Of a DNA stretch of 64,000 bases, positions 37,147 to 44,628 are shown one piece after another. The DNA lies in contig NZ_JAGSOV010000060.1 of NCBI RefSeq assembly GCF_023898865.1, forward strand, positions 1 through 64,000. The letters are read 5' to 3'. The DNA is from Pseudonocardia humida (lineage in GTDB: Bacteria; Actinomycetota; Actinomycetes; Mycobacteriales; Pseudonocardiaceae). The position numbers and the translations under genes were made by a program. Within the stretch, counting starts at the first letter, position 1. Each line of letters opens with the position of its first letter. The notes below the pieces were generated by a model, which saw nothing but the letters and a program-made list of their open reading frames with translations, was not told the DNA's origin and ran no database searches.

Positions 37147-37512
37147 ATGGAGAGGCGACAGAACTCGCCACAGGCACGACCAGGGGAGGCAGAAGTGCAG
37201 ACAGACCACGACAGGCAGAGGCCGGCGGTCGACCGGCCGTCGTTCTACACGGCCGCGGAGACGGCCGAGATCCTCCGACTCGACGAGTCGACGCTCTACC
37301 GGCACCTGCGCAGCGGCTCGTTCCCGGGCGTCAAGATCGGTGGGCGGTACGTGGTGCCCGGTGCGGTGATCGAGCGGATCGTCGCCGACGTCCTCGCGAC
37401 CGGCCGCTGCGTCAACCTAGGTGACTGGACGCGGCAGTGGCGGCACGAGCAGGTGGCCGCCCTCGCCCAGATCACCGCGCGGGACGTCGAGCTGCCCGGC
37501 GGTGTCGCATGA
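37147..37512 (+). CDS. Excisionase-like helix-turn-helix protein
   Basis: The 121-residue protein carries a MerR/Xis-like domain: SFYTAAETAEILRLDESTLY then RHLRSGSFPGVKIGGRYVVP. This is the family of small DNA-bending proteins that help integrases excise elements. The ATG at 37,147 has AGAGGGG eight bases before it; a GTG at 37,195 is an alternative. It is the first gene of the long rightward operon, and so is far from the integrase at the other end of the linear element. In the excised circle the two ends come together. Confidence 0.82.
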   Translation: MERRQNSPQARPGEAEVQTDHDRQRPAVDRPSFYTAAETAEILRLDESTLYRHLRSGSFPGVKIGGRYVVPGAVIERIVADVLATGRCVNLGDWTRQWRHEQVAALAQITARDVELPGGVA

Positions 37513-37748
37513 GCGGCAGCGTCGGGGTGCTGATCTTCTTCGCGGTGGTGGGCGCGGTCATCTGCGCGAAGGCGCGGGTGCCGGCGGGTGCGGTGGTGTT
37601 CTCGCTGGTGGCGATCGTGCTGTTCATCGCCACGCCGGCGGGTGCGGGCCTGCCGCAGGCAGTCTCGGAGTTCCTGACCGCCGTGAACGACGCGACGAGC
37701 CCGGCGCTGACCGACCAGCCGGCCGAGGGTTCGAGGGCCGTCGGATGA
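37509..37748 (+). CDS. Small membrane protein
   Basis: The 79-residue protein has two hydrophobic helices (VGVLIFFAVVGAVICA, AVVFSLVAIVLFIATPAGAG) and a short hydrophilic tail. Its ATG overlaps the stop of the excisionase-like gene, and its stop overlaps the next start. Spread (Spd)-type or holin-like proteins in actinomycete transfer operons look similar, but no family can be named. Confidence 0.7.
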   Translation: MSGSVGVLIFFAVVGAVICAKARVPAGAVVFSLVAIVLFIATPAGAGLPQAVSEFLTAVNDATSPALTDQPAEGSRAVG

Positions 37749-38359
37749 GCGCCGGGATGAACACGGACATGCCGACGCGGTCCTGGCGGGAGCGTGCGGC
37801 ATGCCGGGGTGAGGACCCGGAGCTGTTCTTCCCGAGCGCCGAGTCCGGGACGGCCTACCGCGAGCAGGTCGCGGCGGCGAAGGCGGTGTGCGCGCGGTGC
37901 CAGGTGGTCGACGAGTGCCTGGCCGAGGCCCTGGCCCGGATTCCCTACGGGATTGCAGGCGGGCTGACCGAGCACGAGCGCCGGCGCCTGGCCGGGCAGC
38001 GGGGCCGGTCTCGCCGCGGCGCGGCGGTAGTCCCGGTAGTGGTCGAGGTGGACGTCGAGGAGGTCGTGCGGGTCGGGCGGCCGGCGGAGGTGACCTCGGC
38101 AGGTCGGGCGCTGGTCGCGGCGGGGCGTCCGCTGAGGGAGGTGGCGCGCCGGTGCGAGGTGAGTATGCGCACCGCGCAGCGCTGGGCCGCCGCCTGCCGG
38201 TCGGTGCGAGCCGGGGGAATGGCTCTGGTGGTGTTCGGACTGCTGCTGGGTGGGGCGTTCGTGTGCTCGTGCGAGTGCATGACCTGCGCGCTGGGCCAGC
38301 ACTGCGGCGCATGCCGCACCGGTAGCTACCGCCTCGGCTCGGGTGGGTGGCGGTCGTGA
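37745..38359 (+). CDS. WhiB-type protein with helix-turn-helix and Cys-rich membrane tail
   Basis: The first 85 of 204 residues are a WhiB Fe-S protein with four cysteines, Cys20, Cys49, Cys52 and Cys58 (AACRGEDPELFFP, CARCQVVDEC), and a turn motif YGIAGGLTEHERR in which the usual Trp is Ala. Typical WhiB proteins end here. This one continues with a second helix-turn-helix (AAGRPLREVARRCEVSMRTA then QRWAAA), a hydrophobic helix from residue 159 (MALVVFGLLLGGAFV), and a tail with six cysteines (CSCECMTCALGQHCGAC). The tail may be a separate small gene fused in frame. Redox-linked control of transfer is possible. Confidence 0.8.
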   Translation: MSAGMNTDMPTRSWRERAACRGEDPELFFPSAESGTAYREQVAAAKAVCARCQVVDECLAEALARIPYGIAGGLTEHERRRLAGQRGRSRRGAAVVPVVVEVDVEEVVRVGRPAEVTSAGRALVAAGRPLREVARRCEVSMRTAQRWAAACRSVRAGGMALVVFGLLLGGAFVCSCECMTCALGQHCGACRTGSYRLGSGGWRS

Positions 38360-38787
38360 CCGACGACGACCTGTCGCCTTCCGCGGCTGTCGCAGCGTCG
38401 GAGACCGGTTCGGCGGCATGGCGCGAGGCCGTGCACGCCCAGCTGGCCGCGGAGCCGGACCACTCCGAGTTCTACGCCGTGACCGCCGAGGTGGTCGACA
38501 CGCTGCGCTCGCTCTCGGGCATGGCCGACGTGCTCGGCCGGCAGATCGCCGGCTACGGCCAGGGCCGGACTTTGCGCGACGACGCCGGCGCCGATCCGGC
38601 CGAGCGGCTGGCCGACGCCGGAGCCGAGTTGGAGATGGCCCGGCAGGCCGTCGACTGCGCCGAGCGGGCGGTGAACAGGTTCTGGTCGCAGATCGGCCAC
38701 ATCGGCATCGAGTACCGCCTCACCGACACCGGCGACCAGGACGCCGTCGAGAGCGGGGCGGCCGACAAGGAGGGGGACGGATCATGA
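38356..38787 (+). CDS. Hypothetical coiled-coil protein of the transfer operon
   Basis: The 143-residue protein from GTG 38,356 (GTGA overlap with the WhiB stop) is acidic and helical, with EFYAVTAEVVDTLRSLSGMA and AGAELEMARQAVDCAERAVN. Such short helical proteins are regularly found directly before the coupling protein in actinomycete elements. I do not recognise a defined family. Confidence 0.7.
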   Translation: MTDDDLSPSAAVAASETGSAAWREAVHAQLAAEPDHSEFYAVTAEVVDTLRSLSGMADVLGRQIAGYGQGRTLRDDAGADPAERLADAGAELEMARQAVDCAERAVNRFWSQIGHIGIEYRLTDTGDQDAVESGAADKEGDGS

Positions 38788-40760
38788 TGTCAACGCTGGT
38801 GGTTCTGGCTGCCCTGCTCGTGGCGGCGGTCGTGCTGTGGCGCCGCGGTGGGCGCGGGCTCGCGGTGCTGTTCGCCGGGCTGGCGCTGCTGCCCGGGTAC
38901 GTGCTGGTGCAGCGGCTGCCCTGGCCGGGCATCGTGCTTGCGCTCGTGGTCGTCGCCTTGGCCGTGTGGCTGCGGTCCGGTCGTACCGCTGCCACGGTCA
39001 CCCGTTGGGGCGCCCGTTCCCGCCGCAAGGCCGGCGTTGCGTCCCCGGCCGACGTGCTGCGCGGGGCGAGTTCGGCGGCGATGCGGTCGCGGGCCGGGAC
39101 GGTGCGCCCGTCGCTGTCGGGGCTGTCGCGGTGGGAGCGGTGGCGGCTGCCGGCCGCGCAGGTCGGGATCGAGCTGTGCCGCACGGGATGGCTGCGGGTG
39201 TGGTCGTCGGTCGAGGACGTGACCCTAGCGTTCGGCGGTCCTCGGACCGGGAAGACCGGCTGGCTGGCCGGGCGGGTCATCGACGCCCCCGGCGCCGTGT
39301 TGGTGACCTCGACCCGCACCGACCTCTACGAGCGCACCGCCGAGCTGTGCGCGCAGCGGGGGCCGGTGTTCGTGTTCAACGCCGTCGGCCTGGCCGGGCT
39401 GCCCTCGACGGTGACGTTCGACCCGCTGACCGGGTGCGTCGACCCGGTGACCGCCGCCGAGCGCGCCACCGATCTGCTCGCCGCCGGCAGCCACGCCGGC
39501 GCCAGCGGGGACCGCGAGTACTGGGAGGCCCAGGCCCGCCGGGTGCTGGCCGCCCTGCTGCACGCCGCCGCGCTCGGCGACAAGCACATGCGCGACGTCC
39601 TCGGCTGGGTCGCGGACCCGACGCGGGCGCAGCGCGAGGTCGCGGCGCTGCTGCGGAAGTCGTCGGAGCCGGCGTTCGAGCAGGACGTGACGCAGTTCGT
39701 CACCACGAACGACCGCACCCGCACCTCCATCACCTCGACGATCATGCCTGCGCTCGGCTGGCTGACCAGTCCCGCCGCCTCCGCCGCGGCCTCGCCCGGG
39801 CGCTCGCTCGACATCCGCGAGCTGCTGCGCACCCGGGCGACGATCTACCTGCTCGGTGCGGAGGAGACCCAGGCCGCGCCGCTGGTGACCGCGTTGACCG
39901 GGCACATCGCCCGGGAGGCCCGCCGCTTGGCCGCGTTCCAGCCGGGCGGTCGGCTCGATCCGCCGTTGGGGCTCTACCTCGACGAGGCCGCGCTGATCTG
40001 CCCCGTTCCGCTCGAAAGCTGGACGGCAGACATGGGTGGGCGCGGGGTGACGATCGTGGCGAATTTCCAGTCCCGCGCGCAGTTGCTGGCCCGCTACGGC
40101 GAGCACGACGCCGCCACGGTCCTGAACAACACCGGTGCCGTCATGGTCTTCGGTGGCACCCGCGACCGCGGCGACCTGGAGTTCTGGTCCACCCTGGCCG
40201 GCGAGCGCGACGAGCCGGTCCTGACCACCGATCTGCACGGCCGGGTGGCGTCGCGGTCGGTGCGCAAGGTGCCGGTGCTGGCGCCGGCGCAGATTGCGAA
40301 CCTGCCGACGGGGCAGGTCGTGGTGATCCGCCGTGGGCTTGCGCCGATTGTGGGTCGGGCGGAGATGGCGTGGCGCCGCCGCGACGTCCGCGACCTCGAC
40401 CGTCGCCGACGCCTTGCCGCTGGGCGGCTGTCGTGGTCCGAGCGGCAGGTCGCCCGGCGCCGGTGGCTCGCTTGGCTGCACGCCGTTGTCGCCCGGGTTG
40501 TCGCCGCGGTCCGCGGTTGGCTGGACCGGCACCACTGGGAGCGCCAGGACCTCACCGCGTGGGAGACGCCGCTCGCCCTCGACAGCGGGCGGGGGACGCG
40601 GGAGCGGTGCTCGTTCTGCGGTCAGCTGGTCGAGGCAGACGAGGTCGCGGGGCGGGCGACGGGCACGGTCATCTGCCGGGCCTGCGAGTCCGGCGACGAC
40701 CCGGCCGGGCTCGACGCGCCCAAGGTGCCCGCCGCTCGCACGTCGGTCGGAGGTGCCTGA
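38784..40760 (+). CDS. TraG/VirD4-like type IV coupling ATPase
   Basis: The 658-residue protein starts with two membrane helices (LVVLAALLVAAVVLWRR, GIVLALVVVALAVWL). Walker A is near residue 150 (GGPRTGKTGW), Walker B is GLYLDEAALI, and a conserved block reads FQSRAQLLARYGEHDAATVL then NNTGAVMVFGG. These are VirD4/TraD-type features: a hexameric pump linking the relaxase-DNA complex to the exit channel. The C-terminus has a zinc-ribbon (CSFCGQLVEAD, ICRAC) that could touch DNA or relaxase. The ATG at 38,784 overlaps the previous stop. Confidence 0.9.
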   Translation: MMSTLVVLAALLVAAVVLWRRGGRGLAVLFAGLALLPGYVLVQRLPWPGIVLALVVVALAVWLRSGRTAATVTRWGARSRRKAGVASPADVLRGASSAAMRSRAGTVRPSLSGLSRWERWRLPAAQVGIELCRTGWLRVWSSVEDVTLAFGGPRTGKTGWLAGRVIDAPGAVLVTSTRTDLYERTAELCAQRGPVFVFNAVGLAGLPSTVTFDPLTGCVDPVTAAERATDLLAAGSHAGASGDREYWEAQARRVLAALLHAAALGDKHMRDVLGWVADPTRAQREVAALLRKSSEPAFEQDVTQFVTTNDRTRTSITSTIMPALGWLTSPAASAAASPGRSLDIRELLRTRATIYLLGAEETQAAPLVTALTGHIAREARRLAAFQPGGRLDPPLGLYLDEAALICPVPLESWTADMGGRGVTIVANFQSRAQLLARYGEHDAATVLNNTGAVMVFGGTRDRGDLEFWSTLAGERDEPVLTTDLHGRVASRSVRKVPVLAPAQIANLPTGQVVVIRRGLAPIVGRAEMAWRRRDVRDLDRRRRLAAGRLSWSERQVARRRWLAWLHAVVARVVAAVRGWLDRHHWERQDLTAWETPLALDSGRGTRERCSFCGQLVEADEVAGRATGTVICRACESGDDPAGLDAPKVPAARTSVGGA

Positions 40761-41440
40761 TGGCCAGCCGAGACCGGTCGTTGGACGGGCTGTTGGCGAC
40801 GTGGCAGGCATGGTCGACGCGCAGCATGTTCACCCGGCTGGCGGAGAAGGCCGAGCGGGAGGGCAACGATGAGCAAGCCGCCATCCTGCGCGGCGTCGTC
40901 GATGGCGAGCCCGAGGTCGGGCCGTTGGAGGCGTTGACCGCGCAGCACGAGCTGTCCTCGCTGTTGAACCTGTGGGAGTGGCAGACCGTCCGCGCGGCCC
41001 GGGAGGACGGGGCCACGTGGGGCCAGATCGGGAAGGCGACCCACGCCGGCCCCGACCGGGCGCGGCGGGAGTTCCTCGACACCGTCGAGAGCCAGCACCG
41101 CTACGGCTACCTCTCCGACAGGGACACCGACGCCCGCCGGGCGGCGGCTGGGCAGTGGACCGACGAGCTGCACGCCGACACCCCGCCGCAGGCGCGGGCC
41201 GAGATCGAGCAGGCCACCGCCGCTGGCGACCACGACCGGCTCGATGCGCTGCGCGCCACCTGGTGGAACCCGGACCACCGCGCCGACGCGAGCGCCGACG
41301 GCGGGACGGCACTGGACCCACTCGACGACGCCCGCGACCGCGTCGCCGTCGCGCAGGCCGCGGTCGGCGAGACGGCCGAGCAGGACCAGGCCGGCGTCGA
41401 CGACCAGGCCGACGAGGCGGCTGCGGGGTGTGAGGGATGA
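40760..41440 (+). CDS. Hypothetical transfer-operon protein with helix-turn-helix
   Basis: The 226-residue acidic protein starts at an ATG sharing one base with the previous TGA. Its middle has WEWQTVRAAREDGATWGQIG then KATHAGPDRARREF, a helix-turn-helix of the type found in accessory proteins of actinomycete plasmids. The C-terminus is rich in Asp, Ala and Gln. The position after the coupling protein suggests an oriT or relaxase accessory role, which is inference. Confidence 0.65.
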   Translation: MASRDRSLDGLLATWQAWSTRSMFTRLAEKAEREGNDEQAAILRGVVDGEPEVGPLEALTAQHELSSLLNLWEWQTVRAAREDGATWGQIGKATHAGPDRARREFLDTVESQHRYGYLSDRDTDARRAAAGQWTDELHADTPPQARAEIEQATAAGDHDRLDALRATWWNPDHRADASADGGTALDPLDDARDRVAVAQAAVGETAEQDQAGVDDQADEAAAGCEG

Positions 41441-41844
41441 GCGTCCCCGAGTTCGCGGCCGGCCGCCCGGATCTGCACGTGGTCGACATCCACGCGCTGG
41501 AGCCGTGCACGGCGGTGTCGGCGGCCCGCCAGATCGCCGAGCACGTGGGATGCAGCCGGCAGCAGGCCGAGGCGATGGTGGGCCGCTACCTCGACGAGGT
41601 CTCTGACCAGGTCGGCGTCTCGGTGCACCAGTGGGGCCTGGACGCCCACGACCTCGCCGCGATCCTCACCGATAACGGCCACGAGGTAGCCGGCGCCGGC
41701 GACCGCCCGGACGCCCTCGACCAGGCGCGCGCCGCGGTCGCCGAGGCAGACCACGCACACCACGCCGGCGCTTCCACCGCCGCTCACGAGCCTGCCGACG
41801 AAAACGTGGACAGCGATGCAGACGAGGAGGGGTGGCAGCGATGA
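41437..41844 (+). CDS. Hypothetical protein of the transfer operon
   Basis: The 135-residue acidic protein reads HVVDIHALEPCTAVSAARQI then AEHVGCSRQQAEAMVGRYLD. The central helices resemble a ribbon or winged DNA-binding unit, but no family is recognised. It is linked by ATGA overlaps on both sides. Confidence 0.65.
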   Translation: MSVPEFAAGRPDLHVVDIHALEPCTAVSAARQIAEHVGCSRQQAEAMVGRYLDEVSDQVGVSVHQWGLDAHDLAAILTDNGHEVAGAGDRPDALDQARAAVAEADHAHHAGASTAAHEPADENVDSDADEEGWQR

Positions 41845-42524
41845 CTACTGCCGGAATGCCGCCGATCCCGGACGACCCGAGCAGGAGGCGTCCGCCTACC
41901 GAGCCAGCGCCGGACGCAGTCGCCGGTCTCGCCCGGGAGGTCGAGGAACTCCGGAAGCGTGTCGACCCGCTCACCGAGCTCCCGGCCCGGGTCGACGCAA
42001 TCGCCCGGCTGATCGCCCAGCTCGCCGACACCGTCACCAACCTGGCTGCGCGGGCCGACGTCGCCCCGCCGCCGTCGTGGCTGATGCTGCCGGACGACCC
42101 GGGCGCCGCACGGGAGCTGCTCGACGCCCTGACGGAGTGGATGGCGCGGGTGTTCCTCCGCTACCCGGACGCCGCCGAGGCCCTGCCCGAGTGCTGGTGC
42201 TGGCACCCCGACGTCGTCGAGGAACTGGTCTGGCTCATGCACGCCTGGCTGGCCGCCTACCAGGGCAAGCACGCCTCGGTGCAGCTGGTCGGCGACTGGC
42301 ACGACCGCCAGCGCCCCGGCGTCGTCCGGCGCATCCGACAGGGCGCCGGCAGCTGCTCGCTGGAGAACCACCAGACCCGCCACGGCTGGACCACCACATC
42401 CACCGCCGCACCGACCGTGCCGGCCCTCGACGCGCTCGACGCCATCGCCGGATGGTGGGGCCTGGACCGCGACCAGCCCGCACCAGAGCCCGCCCAGACG
42501 GCCACGGGGGTGGGAACGTGGTGA
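41841..42524 (+). CDS. DUF4913 family protein
   Basis: The 227-residue protein has a coiled-coil N-terminus (LAREVEELRKRVDPLTELPA) and then the DUF4913 core: ECWCWHPDVVEELVWLMHAW, YQGKHASVQLVGDWHDRQRP and GVVRRIRQGAGSC. This family occurs almost only on actinomycete plasmids and integrative elements, beside TraG- and relaxase-like genes. Its exact function is unknown; a role in DNA processing or surface exclusion has not been shown. Confidence 0.82.
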   Translation: MTTAGMPPIPDDPSRRRPPTEPAPDAVAGLAREVEELRKRVDPLTELPARVDAIARLIAQLADTVTNLAARADVAPPPSWLMLPDDPGAARELLDALTEWMARVFLRYPDAAEALPECWCWHPDVVEELVWLMHAWLAAYQGKHASVQLVGDWHDRQRPGVVRRIRQGAGSCSLENHQTRHGWTTTSTAAPTVPALDALDAIAGWWGLDRDQPAPEPAQTATGVGTW

Positions 42525-43063
42525 GCTCACCGCGCGGGCCGGTGTCGGCGGCCTACCTCGACCGCCTCGGCGCCCGACTGGCCTGCGCTTACGCCACAGA
42601 CATCACCGCGACCCGCGATGCCCTCGGCCGCGCGCGGGCTGGCGACACCGAGCCGATGAGCCAGCACTGGTTCATCGCCGAAGCTGCCCCGGATGCGCCG
42701 GCGGCGGATCAGACACGGCTTCTGAACCAGTACCTCGGCGCGGTCGAGCATTTGGCCTCGGCCGACGGCTACCACCCCCACGACGACGCACTGACCGGTG
42801 GGCCGGCGGCGGCCCGCGACCAGGCCCGCGCCGCGGCGGTGCACCGCCAGCTCGACGGCGCCGACCCCAACGCCGGCGCAGCCCAGCACTCCTGCGGCGC
42901 GCGGCTCGACGACGTGCTGGGGGCGACGGACCCGATCGACGTCGCGCGGACGTCGGTGGTCGCCGCCGAGCAGGCCACCGCCCAGCTCGACCAGCTCCTT
43001 CGCCTGGCAGTCGACGAGGGCGCGGGCACCACGGACGACGACACGGACGGAGGCTCGCGATGA
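42521..43063 (+). CDS. Hypothetical protein of the transfer operon
   Basis: The 180-residue protein starts with GTG at 42,521, overlapping the previous stop. It has no motif I recognise; SAAYLDRLGARLACAYATDI and ATAQLDQLLRLAVDEGAG are helical. It ends in an acidic Asp/Thr tail, like the three proteins before it. Confidence 0.65.
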   Translation: MSSPRGPVSAAYLDRLGARLACAYATDITATRDALGRARAGDTEPMSQHWFIAEAAPDAPAADQTRLLNQYLGAVEHLASADGYHPHDDALTGGPAAARDQARAAAVHRQLDGADPNAGAAQHSCGARLDDVLGATDPIDVARTSVVAAEQATAQLDQLLRLAVDEGAGTTDDDTDGGSR

Positions 43064-43419
43064 TTACCCGCAAGCCCCACACACCGCGCCCTCCGGTACG
43101 GGTGCAGCGGTGTCGAACTAGCGGGTGGCGAATGCCCCCCGGCGCCGTCTACGTCGGGCGGCCGTCGCGGCGGGGCAACCCGTGGTCTGTCGCTGAGCAC
43201 GGTGCCGCTGAGGCAGTGGCCCGCTACCGGGCTTGGTTACTCGCCGACTCTGCCCGGCTGGCCGTGGTCCGCGCCGAGCTGGCCGGACGTGACCTGGCGT
43301 GCTGGTGCCGGCTCGACGCCTCGTGCCACGCCGACGTGTTGCTCGAACTCGCCAACACCACCAGCCCGGCGGCCGGCCACGTGATGCCTCGAAGCGGTAA
43401 CCGGGCGGTGCAGCCATGA
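43060..43419 (+). CDS. DUF4326 family protein
   Basis: The 119-residue protein has the compact DUF4326 signature: WRMPPGAVYVGRPSRRGNPW at residue 23 on, then RYRAWLLADSARLAVVRAEL, AGRDLACWCRLDASCHADVL and LELA. The Cys-x-Cys and Cys-His arrangement may hold a metal. The family is frequent on phages and elements, and its biochemistry is not established. Confidence 0.85.
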   Translation: MITRKPHTPRPPVRVQRCRTSGWRMPPGAVYVGRPSRRGNPWSVAEHGAAEAVARYRAWLLADSARLAVVRAELAGRDLACWCRLDASCHADVLLELANTTSPAAGHVMPRSGNRAVQP

Positions 43420-44363
43420 GTGCCGGGTCGAGCCTGGCAGGACGGCTCACGGTCTGGCTTCCGGGCTTGGCCGTCGCGGTCGGTGCGGCGGTCGCCACCG
43501 TGCACGGCCTCTACGAGGTCGCCGTCGCTGCGGGTGTGCCCGGTCCGATCGCCTGGCTCTACCCGCTGATCACCGACGGCCTCGCCCTGGTCGCCTACAC
43601 CGCCACGGCACGGCTCACCGGATCGGCCCGCCGCTACGCCTGGCTCGTCGTCGCCCTCGCCGCCGGGCTGTCCGGGCTCGCCCAGGCGGCCTACCTCGCC
43701 GGTGCCGCTGAGCCCACCGCGGTCGACATGCCGCCGGTGGGGGAACAGACCGGTACGAGCGGCTCAGCGGGGTTCGAGGCGGCGCCGGCGCTGCGCTTCG
43801 GAGTCGGGGCCTGGCCGGCCGTCGCCGCGGCGATCGTGGCCCACCTGCTGTTCCTCCTGGCCGTCGACCACCCGGCCGCGCCGGCGGCTGCGAACGGTGT
43901 CCGGCACTCGGACCCGGTGCCGCAGTCGGCCAACCCGGCAGACACGACTCGTGAGCAGGACACGTCGACGGCCGACCGGACGCACCGTCCGTCGCCGCGG
44001 CCGGCCGTGTCGGTGCCTGTCTCGTCCGGCGAGCAGGCCGGCTCGGTGTCCGGCGGGGTGAGCGAGGTGGTGTCCCCTCCGTCGTCCAGCTCCGAGGTGT
44101 CTGGTGCGGTGGGCCGCGCCCCGGTGTCCGAGCGTCCGGCGACCGTCTCCGCCTCTCCGGCGCGGGATCGCGCCCGCGCGGCGGCGCTGGCCCACCACCA
44201 GCAGACCGGGGCGCTGCCCTCGGTCCGGGAGCTGACCCGGTTGGCCGAGGTCTCCCGCGGCACGGCCGCGGACGCTCTCACGACCCTGCGCGCGACCACC
44301 AGGCCCCTGCACCTGATCACCAACGCGGACGCCGCCACCCCTACCCGGCACACCCAGCCGTGA
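43416..44363 (+). CDS. DUF2637 membrane protein (SpdB-like) with winged-helix tail
   Basis: The 315-residue protein has four hydrophobic helices in the first 150 residues (GLAVAVGAAVATVHGLYEVA, LYPLITDGLALVAYTA, YAWLVVALAAGLSGLAQAAY, WPAVAAAIVAHLLFLLAV). A Ser/Pro-rich linker follows, then a C-terminal DNA-binding-like unit (ALPSVRELTRLAEVSRGTAA). DUF2637 proteins are known as SpdB/intramycelial spread proteins. It is the last gene of the overlapped run; the next 265 bases are non-coding. Confidence 0.85.
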   Translation: MSAGSSLAGRLTVWLPGLAVAVGAAVATVHGLYEVAVAAGVPGPIAWLYPLITDGLALVAYTATARLTGSARRYAWLVVALAAGLSGLAQAAYLAGAAEPTAVDMPPVGEQTGTSGSAGFEAAPALRFGVGAWPAVAAAIVAHLLFLLAVDHPAAPAAANGVRHSDPVPQSANPADTTREQDTSTADRTHRPSPRPAVSVPVSSGEQAGSVSGGVSEVVSPPSSSSEVSGAVGRAPVSERPATVSASPARDRARAAALAHHQQTGALPSVRELTRLAEVSRGTAADALTTLRATTRPLHLITNADAATPTRHTQP

Positions 44364-44531
44364 TCACGAACTCCACGAAAAACGCCACCGCCATGCCTTC
44401 AGCAGCTCCCCATCCAGCAATCAGCACCCAGCTACAGCACTACTCCATTCGCCCCACTCACTACTTCAACCGCCACGACAACAGCAGAAAGATCAAAGCC
44501 GCACACCATGGCATCACGATCCGAGGGGTGG

Positions 44532-44599
44532 TGCCGGCCTCCGGCCGGCAGGTTGCGGCCGTCGGCCGCGGCGGTCCCATAGTTGATCTCTGCAAGATC
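44532..44599 (+). other. Candidate oriT: three consecutive hairpins before the relaxase gene
   Basis: TGCCGGCC-TCC-GGCCGGCA (44,532-44,550), GCGGCC-GTC-GGCCGC (44,555-44,569) and GATCT-CTGCA-AGATC (44,585-44,599) are perfect inverted repeats in the gap in front of the relaxase. MobF relaxases usually nick near hairpins next to their own gene. A nic site cannot be read from sequence alone, and the first hairpins could instead terminate the upstream operon. Confidence 0.4.
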
Positions 44600-44628
44600 G
44601 TTCTAGTTGCCGAGCGGAGGTGGCCGGC

